A stretch of 64,000 bases of DNA from WTJH01 sp049889695 (GTDB lineage: Bacteria; Bacteroidota; Bacteroidia; Flavobacteriales; Flavobacteriaceae), in assembly GCA_049889695.1 (NCBI GenBank), contig JBMHCX010000018.1, positions 192,506 through 256,505 on the forward strand, read 5' to 3'. The translations under genes and the position numbers were made by a program. The notes under the pieces were generated by a model. It was not told where the DNA came from and ran no database searches. It worked only from the letters and a program-made list of their open reading frames with translations. Positions 16,872 to 23,915 of the stretch are shown here, piece by piece. How positions within the stretch are numbered: position 1 is the first letter of the stretch; each line of letters starts with the position of its first letter.

Positions 16872-18176
16872 ATGAAACTTTGGCAAAAAAAATCCAGCAG
16901 CATAGACGACAAAATTGAAGCCTTTACAGTGGGCGACGATCGCTTGTGGGATCAGCGACTAATCCCCTACGACCTAAAGGCCTCGGCTGCACATGCCCAG
17001 ATGCTAGGAGAAGTAGGACTGATCAGTCAAGCAGAAGCACAACAATTACAAGATACCCTGGCGATTTTCAGCGAAGAATATGAGGCTGGAACATTTGTCA
17101 TAGAGGAGCAGTTTGAAGACATGCATTCTAAAATAGAGTTTGAACTGATTGAACGTCTTGGCGATACTGGTAAAAAAATACATTTAGCGCGCTCGAGAAA
17201 CGATCAAGTTTTGGTGGCTTTACAACTCTATTTTAAAGATGCTATTTCAACAATAAGCGAAGCAACAGCCCAACTGTTTGAAAGATTAATCGGTCTTGCG
17301 GATGAACATCAAGAGGTAGCTCTTCCTGGCTATACTCATCTACAGATTGCTATGCCGTCTTCTTTCGGATTGTGGTTCTCTGCTTATGCAGAAAGTCTGA
17401 TCGACGATCTACAGATTTTAGCAGCTGCCCAAAGAGTCAATGACCAAAATCCATTGGGGAGTGCCGCAGGCTATGGCAGTTCTTTTCCGATCGACCGGAA
17501 AAGAACAACAGAGTTAATGGCCTTTGAAACACTAAAATACAATGTAGTGGCTGCCCAAATGAGTCGTGGGAAAATCGAAAAAATTCTTGCTCAAGCAATG
17601 GCAAATATAGCCGAAACGCTTTCCCGTTTTGCTGCTGATATTTGTTTGTATATGAGTCAGAATATGGACTTTATCAGTTTTCCAGAAGATATTACCACGG
17701 GCTCTAGTATAATGCCGCACAAAAAAAATCCGGATGTGTTTGAACTGATCCGAGGAAAATGCAACAGTCTACAGGCACTTCCGAACCAGTTAACCTTAAT
17801 GAAAACCAACCTTCCAAGCGGCTATCACCGTGAAATGCAATTGTTTAAAGGCCCTATATTGGCAGGTATTGACCAACTGCTTGATTGCCTAACGCTACTG
17901 GAGTACAGCTTAAAAAATATTCGTGTTCGAACTGATATTTTAGAAGATCCCATGTATCAATACCTCTTTACGGTAGATGCAATTAACACAAAAATTCAGT
18001 CGGGAATTCCATTTAGGGATGCCTATCAGCAAGTGGGCGATGCCGTTAATCAGGGACAATTTGAAGCACCAGAAGGGCTTCATCATACCCATGAAGGGAG
18101 CTTGGGGAATTTGTGTTTAACAGAAATAAAACAGAAATTTGAAAACCTCTACAGGGAAATGAATAGCCGCCCATGA
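16872..18176 (+). CDS. argH: Argininosuccinate lyase
   Basis: The enzyme cleaves argininosuccinate to arginine and fumarate. Its 434 residues carry the fumarase/aspartase superfamily signature GSSIMPHKKNPD (about 277-288) with the catalytic Ser loop. ARSRNDQVLVALQLY and PGYTHLQIAMPSSFG are the other conserved blocks. It begins 4 nt after argE and is the last biosynthetic gene. Its final codons overlap the start of a membrane acyltransferase-like gene by 4 nt, so that gene is presumably on the same transcript. Confidence 0.97.
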   Translation: MKLWQKKSSSIDDKIEAFTVGDDRLWDQRLIPYDLKASAAHAQMLGEVGLISQAEAQQLQDTLAIFSEEYEAGTFVIEEQFEDMHSKIEFELIERLGDTGKKIHLARSRNDQVLVALQLYFKDAISTISEATAQLFERLIGLADEHQEVALPGYTHLQIAMPSSFGLWFSAYAESLIDDLQILAAAQRVNDQNPLGSAAGYGSSFPIDRKRTTELMAFETLKYNVVAAQMSRGKIEKILAQAMANIAETLSRFAADICLYMSQNMDFISFPEDITTGSSIMPHKKNPDVFELIRGKCNSLQALPNQLTLMKTNLPSGYHREMQLFKGPILAGIDQLLDCLTLLEYSLKNIRVRTDILEDPMYQYLFTVDAINTKIQSGIPFRDAYQQVGDAVNQGQFEAPEGLHHTHEGSLGNLCLTEIKQKFENLYREMNSRP

Positions 18177-19237
18177 TATCCCAACGGATCTACTTCTTAG
18201 ATGCTTTACGTGCATTTGCTATATTGATGATGCTGCAAGGGCATTTTATCAGCGGACTGATGGAGAGCAACCCTGCTATCCAAGCATCGGACGTGTATTA
18301 TTGGTGGGACTATTGCAGAGGATTTACAGCCCCTGTTTTTTTTACCATAACCGGCTGGGTATTCACCCATCTATTGCTAAAAGCTGACCTAAAAGGAGGG
18401 GTAAATCCCAGGATCCGTAAGGGAATTCGACGCAGTATAGAGCTACTCATATGGGGGTATTTATTGCGGCTAAATCTGCCGATGCTTTTTCGAGGTCAGA
18501 TCAACTCCTCTTTTTGGCAACCAGATGTATTACAAATCATTGGTTTAGGAATACTATTTGTTCTAGGAATACACCAACTCTTATCGACAAAAACCAACCT
18601 GAGGGCTTTTGTGTTTCTGAGTCTAGGACTTGTAATCTTTTTTACTGAGCCCTTGTATAGCGGAACCGATTTAAGCTTCCTCCCGAAAGGAATAGCCGGT
18701 TATTTTTTCAAAGGTAATAGGGGGGTCTTTTATCTTTTTCCTTGGTTAGGATATGTCGCAATTGGTGCGTTTCTGGGGCATCTTTTCTTGGAACTTGAAA
18801 AAAAACATTATCGCTTTTGGGCAGGAATCTTATTTACCCTAGGTGGACTACTGGTCTATTATTCGAGTAGTTGGTGGATGTATCTAAACCTGTGGTTCCC
18901 GGGCGAGCTGATGAAAGATGTAGCCTACAACAACTATTTGTTTATCCGCTTGGGAAATGTGTTTATTCTATTTGCACTTTTTATGTGGTTCGAACATCTC
19001 CTCCGACACAAAATTTGGCAGCAAATCGGAACAAATACATTGTGGATGTATGTACTCCACTATTTTGTTTTGTATGGAAGCCTAACCGGAATAGGTTTGT
19101 ATAAGTTTTATCGAAAAAGTCTAAGCCCCACCGAAGCGATCGGAGGGGCAGTTGCTTTTATTGTTCTAATTAGCCTTGTAGTGTTGCTCCTTAAACCGCA
19201 CTTAAATATGAAGCGGACGATTTTCCGTCGCCGCTAA
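18173..19237 (+). CDS. Polytopic membrane protein, heparan-alpha-glucosaminide N-acetyltransferase-like (DUF1624)
   Basis: A 354-residue membrane protein with about nine to ten hydrophobic segments. It opens with RIYFLDALRAFAILMMLQGH, which matches the start of the HGSNAT/DUF1624 catalytic region (conserved Asp and His near the first helix), and contains FTAPVFFTITGWVF. Family members move acyl groups across a membrane onto sugars or other acceptors; the acceptor here is unknown. It overlaps argH by 4 nt at its start and runs 36 bp into the opposite-strand lpdA 3' end. Acyltransferase_3 is the alternative family. No functional link to arginine is evident. Confidence 0.75.
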   Translation: MISQRIYFLDALRAFAILMMLQGHFISGLMESNPAIQASDVYYWWDYCRGFTAPVFFTITGWVFTHLLLKADLKGGVNPRIRKGIRRSIELLIWGYLLRLNLPMLFRGQINSSFWQPDVLQIIGLGILFVLGIHQLLSTKTNLRAFVFLSLGLVIFFTEPLYSGTDLSFLPKGIAGYFFKGNRGVFYLFPWLGYVAIGAFLGHLFLELEKKHYRFWAGILFTLGGLLVYYSSSWWMYLNLWFPGELMKDVAYNNYLFIRLGNVFILFALFMWFEHLLRHKIWQQIGTNTLWMYVLHYFVLYGSLTGIGLYKFYRKSLSPTEAIGGAVAFIVLISLVVLLLKPHLNMKRTIFRRR

Positions 19238-20602
19238 GGCCGCTTCTTTGATGGCTTCGGCATAGGTCGGATGTGAGTGACTCATACGCGAAATATCTTC
19301 TGCAGACGCACGGAACTCCATGGCCGTAACCGCCTCGGCTATCAGGTCGGCAGCACGTGCTCCGATCATATGTACGCCTAAAACTTCATCGGTTTGTTTG
19401 TCGGCCAAGATTTTGATGAACCCATCGGTATCCATACTCGCACGAGCTCTTCCCAGTGCGCGCATGGGGAACTGACCTGATTTATAGGCAATTCCGGCAG
19501 CTTTCAGCTCTTCTTCTGTTTTTCCTACTGCAGCTACTTCCGGCCAAGTGTAAATGACATTCGGAATAAGATTATAATCGATATGCGGTTTTTGCCCCGC
19601 TAAGAATTCAGCAACCATAACACCTTCCTCTTCTGCCTTGTGGGCAAGCATTGCCCCGCGTACGACATCGCCTATAGCGTAGATATTAGGGGCTGTTGTC
19701 TGTAAATGATCGTTTACCTGAACTCTTCCTCTATCATCAAGAGTTACGCCCGCTGCATCGGCCTGAAGACCTTCTGTGAATGGGCGTCTTCCGACAGAAA
19801 CTAGGCAGTAGTCTCCAGCAAAGCTAACTGTGTTTCCTTTTTTATCTAAGGCTTCTACTGTCACTTCGTCTCCTTTTCGCTCTACTTTTTGGACTTGGTG
19901 GGAAGTAAAAAACTTCACTCCTTGCTTCTTCATCACTTTCGTCAATTCTTTTGAAAGGGAGGCATCCATCACAGAGGCAATTCTGTCCGCATATTCTACA
20001 ACCGACACCTCAGCTCCTAAACGGCGATATACCTGCCCTAATTCAAGGCCTATTACACCGCCTCCAATAACGACAAGGTGCTTGGGAATCTCCGTCAGAG
20101 ATAGCGCTTCGGTAGATGTAATGACACGTTCTTTATCCACTTTTATAAAAGGGAGGTTTGCAGGTTTGGATCCTGTAGCAATAATGCTGTGTTTTGCTTT
20201 AATTTCTTGTTTTTTATCTCCGACCACCTCTATGGTTTGGGCATCTTTAAATCGACCTAAACCATGGAAAACTTCAATTTTATTCTTGTCCATAAGATAG
20301 TCTATCCCCTTAGTAGTTTGTTCTACTACAGCGGCTTTTCGAGCGATCATTTGTTGAAAATTGACTTTAATTTCCCCGTCGATTTCGATTCCGTGGGTAG
20401 CAAAGTGCTTCTGTGCATCTTCAAAATGATGAGAAGAGTCTAAAAGCGATTTGGAGGGAATACAGCCAACATTTAAGCAAGTTCCTCCAAGGGTATTATA
20501 TTTTTCAATCAGAGCGGTCTTCATCCCCAACTGAGCACAACGAATTGCGGCTACATATCCTCCAGGACCTGAGCCAATAACAGCGACGTCAAAAGTATTC
20601 AT
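19202..20602 (-). CDS. lpdA: Dihydrolipoyl dehydrogenase (E3)
   Basis: A flavoprotein that reoxidises dihydrolipoamide in the 2-oxoacid dehydrogenase complexes and the glycine cleavage system. It carries FAD-binding VAVIGSGPGGYVAAIRCAQ, the redox disulfide GGTCLNVGCIPSK, NAD site VVIGGGVIGLELGQVY, YAIGDVVRGAMLAHKAEEEG, and the C-terminal HSHPTYAEAIKEA (catalytic His and Glu). The start ATG at 20602 gives 466 residues (MNTFDVAVIG), the usual length; an upstream in-frame ATG would add 11 non-conserved residues. It stands alone, away from E1/E2 genes. Confidence 0.96.
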   Translation of the reverse strand: MNTFDVAVIGSGPGGYVAAIRCAQLGMKTALIEKYNTLGGTCLNVGCIPSKSLLDSSHHFEDAQKHFATHGIEIDGEIKVNFQQMIARKAAVVEQTTKGIDYLMDKNKIEVFHGLGRFKDAQTIEVVGDKKQEIKAKHSIIATGSKPANLPFIKVDKERVITSTEALSLTEIPKHLVVIGGGVIGLELGQVYRRLGAEVSVVEYADRIASVMDASLSKELTKVMKKQGVKFFTSHQVQKVERKGDEVTVEALDKKGNTVSFAGDYCLVSVGRRPFTEGLQADAAGVTLDDRGRVQVNDHLQTTAPNIYAIGDVVRGAMLAHKAEEEGVMVAEFLAGQKPHIDYNLIPNVIYTWPEVAAVGKTEEELKAAGIAYKSGQFPMRALGRARASMDTDGFIKILADKQTDEVLGVHMIGARAADLIAEAVTAMEFRASAEDISRMSHSHPTYAEAIKEAALAATENRPLHI

Positions 20603-20703
20603 GAGATAATTAATGGTTTCTATACGAAGGTACAAATGTTTTGTGACCCTTGTTAATCATTGGGAAAGGTTTCGTAACTTTTAGAGTAATTAAACCCAGT
20701 CTT

Positions 20704-21018
20704 ATGATGTTCTTTAACACCGTGATTTCCTTTTTAAAAGATCGAGAATACAGAAACTTGTTGAAGGTAACGGCTTTCTTCATCTCTATTGGCACGATTG
20801 TCTACCATTACATTGAAGGATGGAGTTGGATCGATTCTGCCTATTTTTCTATCATTACTTTAACTACTATTGGTTATGGAGATTTTTCGCCTCAAACAAC
20901 TTTTGGGAAACTTTTCACCATCTTTTACATCCTGGTTGGTATTGGCGTAATTCTTGGCTTCATCAATACCGTTTACCTGCATTATCAGAAGGCGCGTCAG
21001 GGCCGAAAAACGCCTTAA
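20704..21018 (+). CDS. Two-TM potassium-channel-like protein
   Basis: A small membrane protein of about 104 residues from ATG 20704. An initial amphipathic segment with FLKDREYRNLL is followed by a hydrophobic helix, a pore loop containing TTIGYGDFSPQT (the K+ selectivity filter signature), and a second hydrophobic helix. This is the minimal ion-channel (Ion_trans_2) architecture and would assemble as a tetramer. No RCK or cyclic-nucleotide domain is attached. The longer reading from 20650 adds residues unlike a channel N terminus and crosses the promoter region shared with lpdA. Confidence 0.85.
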   Translation: MMFFNTVISFLKDREYRNLLKVTAFFISIGTIVYHYIEGWSWIDSAYFSIITLTTIGYGDFSPQTTFGKLFTIFYILVGIGVILGFINTVYLHYQKARQGRKTP

Positions 21019-21036
21019 CGACCAAACATCAACTCC

Positions 21037-21067
21037 TTTGATCGGGGCTAAAAAAGACTTACTTTAG
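21037..21067 (+). promoter_or_regulatory. Candidate promoter of nhaC
   Basis: TTTG at 21037-21040, exactly 19 nt of spacing, then TACTTTAG at 21060-21067 (seven of eight matches to TAnnTTTG). The nhaC ATG lies 20 nt downstream. Spacing and placement match the Bacteroidota housekeeping promoter layout. Confidence 0.5.
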
Positions 21068-21086
21068 GCGCTTATAGATAAACGGT

Positions 21087-22538
21087 ATGAACGATAAAAA
21101 AGATATATCTCTACTTCAAGCATTTATCCCGGTGATCGGTTTGGTTTTACTGTTGGCGTATAATGTTTTTGTCTTTGGAGATGATGCCCTTTCGGGCTCC
21201 AATCAGTTTGTTTTGCTAATAGGAGCAGCCATTGCTGCTTTGGTCGGTGCCTATCGCAAAATTCCCTTCGACCAAATGGTGAGTAGCGTTGCTGAAAATC
21301 TGAAATCCGTAACTAGCGCAATTTTAATCCTTCTTTTTGTTGGGGCACTGGCTGGAAGCTGGCTCGTTAGTGGGATTATCCCTTCCATGATCTACTATGG
21401 GCTACAAATCTTAAATCCGACTATTTTTCTCCCCGCAACTATCGTTATTTGTGCCCTTATTTCGTTGGCTACTGGAAGTAGCTGGACCACCTCTGCCACG
21501 GTTGGTATTGCTCTGATCGGCATCGGGAAAGCTTTGGGGCTCCCTGCCGGGATGATCGCAGGAGCCGTTATTTCCGGTGCATACTTTGGTGACAAACTCT
21601 CCCCCTTAAGCGATACGACTAACCTAGCCCCTGCTATGGCAGGAACAGATCTATTTACGCACATCCGCTATATGAGTTTAACGACTACACCGAGCATTAT
21701 CATCACTCTAATTGTGTTTGTCTTCTTAGGTTTAGGGCAGGATGTTAGTGGAATTACCGATTCTACTGATCTGTTAGGAGCCATAACAAACACATTTAAG
21801 ATTCATGCAGGATTATTTTTAGTCCCTTTGGCTGTAATTGTAATGATAGTTCGGAAATCTCCTCCTTTGGTCGCTCTGATGGCTGGTACTTTACTGGGGT
21901 TAGGAGCGGCCCTGATTTGGCAGCAACCCCTCCTGGCAAAATTAGCCGCTAGCACCGATCTGAATAGCCAGCAAACCTACAAGGTTCTTATGGATGCTAT
22001 TACGCGAGACACAGCAGTAGTAACTTCCAATGCTATGCTGAACGACTTGTTCAGCTCTGGTGGGATGCAAGGAATGCTGGGAACCGTTTGGTTAATTATC
22101 TGCGCTATGGTCTTTGGCGGAATCATGGATGCCATTGGAGCCTTGCAGAAAATTAGTCAGGCGTTATTAACAGGTGCTCAAAATACTTTTCAATTATTTG
22201 CCAGTACGGTTGCTTCTTGTTTGGCGATTAACCTAACAGCATCCGACCAATATCTCTCCATCGTTATTCCAGGAAAAATGTTTCAAAAAGCCTACAAAGA
22301 CCGAAATCTAGCCCCCGAAAATTTGAGCCGAACCCTCGAAGATTCCGGTACAGTTACCTCCGTCTTAATTCCGTGGAATACCTGTGGAGCCTATCAGTCC
22401 AATGTGTTAGGAGTTGGTGTAGGGGAATATTTTATCTATGCCATATTTAACTGGATTAGTCCTTTTACAACACTCCTCTATGCCGCGCTAAAAATTAAAA
22501 TCAGAAGTTTAAAAACATCGGACTCTGCTAACACATAA
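21087..22538 (+). CDS. nhaC: Na+/H+ antiporter of the NhaC family
   Basis: A 483-residue inner-membrane transporter with about 11-12 hydrophobic segments. Recognisable NhaC features include LATGSSWTTSATVGIALIGIG, GAYFGDKLSPLSDTTNLAP (polar substrate-site stretch), NLTASDQYLSIVIPGKMF and LIPWNTCGAYQSNVLGVG. The family exchanges external H+ for Na+ or related cations or organic acids, consistent with a marine lifestyle. It is a single-gene unit with its own promoter-like element, between the K-channel-like gene and the peroxiredoxin operon. Confidence 0.9.
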   Translation: MNDKKDISLLQAFIPVIGLVLLLAYNVFVFGDDALSGSNQFVLLIGAAIAALVGAYRKIPFDQMVSSVAENLKSVTSAILILLFVGALAGSWLVSGIIPSMIYYGLQILNPTIFLPATIVICALISLATGSSWTTSATVGIALIGIGKALGLPAGMIAGAVISGAYFGDKLSPLSDTTNLAPAMAGTDLFTHIRYMSLTTTPSIIITLIVFVFLGLGQDVSGITDSTDLLGAITNTFKIHAGLFLVPLAVIVMIVRKSPPLVALMAGTLLGLGAALIWQQPLLAKLAASTDLNSQQTYKVLMDAITRDTAVVTSNAMLNDLFSSGGMQGMLGTVWLIICAMVFGGIMDAIGALQKISQALLTGAQNTFQLFASTVASCLAINLTASDQYLSIVIPGKMFQKAYKDRNLAPENLSRTLEDSGTVTSVLIPWNTCGAYQSNVLGVGVGEYFIYAIFNWISPFTTLLYAALKIKIRSLKTSDSANT

Positions 22539-22579
22539 GACCTCCCTATAGAGAGATAAGAATTAAAAATTTAAGCTGG

Positions 22580-22610
22580 ATTGAAATTAGATCCATACCT
22601 TTTACTTTTG
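22580..22610 (+). promoter_or_regulatory. Promoter of the peroxiredoxin operon
   Basis: ATTG at 22580-22583, 19-nt spacer, then TACTTTTG at 22603-22610, an exact match to the Bacteroidota -7 consensus TAnnTTTG. The peroxiredoxin ATG is 31 nt downstream. This is the best promoter match in the window. Confidence 0.6.
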
Positions 22611-22641
22611 TTTAAAATTGTTTAATTAAATAAGACTCATC

Positions 22642-23280
22642 ATGACACTCGTTGGAAAAAAATTCCCAGACATCTCCGTAAATGCAATGAACGAAATGGG
22701 CGACACCATTCAAATCAATGTATTGGAGGAAGCCGTTAACAACAAGAAAAAAGTAGTACTCTTCTGGTATCCGAAAGACTTTACCTATGTATGTCCTACT
22801 GAACTTCACGCATTTCAGGAAGCTCTACCTGAGTTTGAAAAAAGAAATACAATCGTTATCGGCGCTTCTTGCGACACCCCAGAAGTACACTTTGCGTGGT
22901 TAAACACTGCTAAAGACAATGGTGGAATCGAAGGAGTTACGTACAATCTATTGGCAGACAGCAACCGAAATCTGGCTAATCTTTTAGGAATTTTAGACGT
23001 GACAAACGAACGCTACGATGAAGAAAGTGGTGTTGTACTAGTGGACGGAGACAGCGTAACCTATCGTGCAACCTACATCATCGATGAAGAAGGAACGGTT
23101 GTGCATGAGGGCGTAAACTTTATGCCTATTGGGCGAAACGTGAGTGAATTCTTGCGTATCGTAGATGCTTACACCCACGTACAAGAAAAAGGAGAAGTGT
23201 GTCCTGCCAACTGGGAGGAAGGCAAAGATGCCATGAATGCTAACCGAGAGGGTGTGGCAGAATATCTCAGCAAAAAATAA
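22642..23280 (+). CDS. Typical 2-Cys peroxiredoxin (AhpC/Prx1 type)
   Basis: A 212-residue cytoplasmic peroxidase that reduces hydrogen peroxide and organic hydroperoxides. The peroxidatic Cys51 is in FTYVCPTELHAFQ, and the resolving Cys187 is in GEVCPANW near the C terminus, which defines the typical 2-Cys class. The thioredoxin gene begins 7 nt after its stop, and a thioredoxin is the expected reductant. A strong promoter-like element precedes it. Confidence 0.95.
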   Translation: MTLVGKKFPDISVNAMNEMGDTIQINVLEEAVNNKKKVVLFWYPKDFTYVCPTELHAFQEALPEFEKRNTIVIGASCDTPEVHFAWLNTAKDNGGIEGVTYNLLADSNRNLANLLGILDVTNERYDEESGVVLVDGDSVTYRATYIIDEEGTVVHEGVNFMPIGRNVSEFLRIVDAYTHVQEKGEVCPANWEEGKDAMNANREGVAEYLSKK

Positions 23281-23287
23281 TTGAGAT

Positions 23288-23602
23288 ATGTTTTCGGAAT
23301 TACAAGAAGATAACTTGCAAGACTTGGTCGCCAACAACGACCAAGTTTTTGTTCAGTATTCTGCCGGATGGTGTGGGAATTGTAGAATTATGAAACCCAA
23401 ATTCAAAAAATTTGCTTCGGAAAATGAGGCCATCCCATTTGTTATGGTAGATGCTGAAAAGTTTCCCAATGCGCGCCAATTAGCAGACGTCAGTAACCTT
23501 CCTACTTTTGCCGCTTTTCAAGGGGGAAAATTGTTGAATCAGGTACAAACCAACAAAATGGATGTATTAAAATCATTTATTGATGAAGCTACCGCTGATT
23601 AA
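23288..23602 (+). CDS. Thioredoxin-family protein
   Basis: A 104-residue thioredoxin-fold protein with active site AGWCGNCRIMKP (Cys29, Cys32) in place of the classical WCGPC, and the cis-proline loop as SNLPTFAAF. There is no signal peptide. It follows the peroxiredoxin gene by 7 nt and probably recycles it. It overlaps the next small gene by 23 nt. The change from Pro to Asn in the CGNC motif should shift its redox potential relative to standard thioredoxin. Confidence 0.92.
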   Translation: MFSELQEDNLQDLVANNDQVFVQYSAGWCGNCRIMKPKFKKFASENEAIPFVMVDAEKFPNARQLADVSNLPTFAAFQGGKLLNQVQTNKMDVLKSFIDEATAD

Positions 23603-23840
23603 ACATATCGTTCAATTCATTGAAGACAATGATGAAGATTTTGTCGTTGAAACCTTAGAAACACTTGAACACATCACAGAATACAGTGGTTTAAAGGACG
23701 AGGAAATCGACGTTCTCGGCGAACTCATCTCAAATATGTATGGAGCCTTAGAAGTTCAACAAATGACTCGCGAAGGCCAAAGTACAAGGGAAGCCCTTAA
23801 TACCTTTATGAAGAGGGTACAAGGGTCTATCGACAGCTAA
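23580..23840 (+). CDS. Small acidic conserved flavobacterial protein (DUF6952-like)
   Basis: 86 residues, helical, acidic and soluble: FIEDNDEDFVVETLETLEH followed by SGLKDEEIDVLGELISNMYG. It resembles the DUF6952 group of small flavobacterial proteins located after peroxiredoxin-thioredoxin pairs. The function is unknown; operon context suggests a role in peroxide stress. The start may be ATG 23580 or 23583, both inside the thioredoxin 3' end. A strong terminator follows at 23866. Confidence 0.75.
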   Translation: MMKLPLIKHIVQFIEDNDEDFVVETLETLEHITEYSGLKDEEIDVLGELISNMYGALEVQQMTREGQSTREALNTFMKRVQGSIDS

Positions 23841-23865
23841 ATTTAGAAATACTTGTTTCTTGAAG

Positions 23866-23890
23866 AAAAACCCTCTTTCTGAGGGTTTTT
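23866..23890 (+). terminator. Rho-independent terminator after the peroxiredoxin operon
   Basis: AAAAACCCTC, loop TTTCT, GAGGGTTTTT: a perfect 10-bp stem with its own T-run, 26 bp after the small-protein stop. The stem works on both strands, but no reverse gene ends here. Confidence 0.85.
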
Positions 23891-23892
23891 CT

Positions 23893-23900
23893 TATTTTTG
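23893..23900 (+). promoter_or_regulatory. Candidate -7 element for ftsK, abutting the terminator
   Basis: TATTTTTG matches TAnnTTTG exactly and lies 3 nt after the terminator stem and 15 nt before the ftsK ATG at 23916. The corresponding -33 region would fall within the terminator stem and is not a TTTG match. Such a short distance implies an almost leaderless transcript. Confidence 0.35.
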
Positions 23901-23915
23901 CTTGAACCGTTATCT

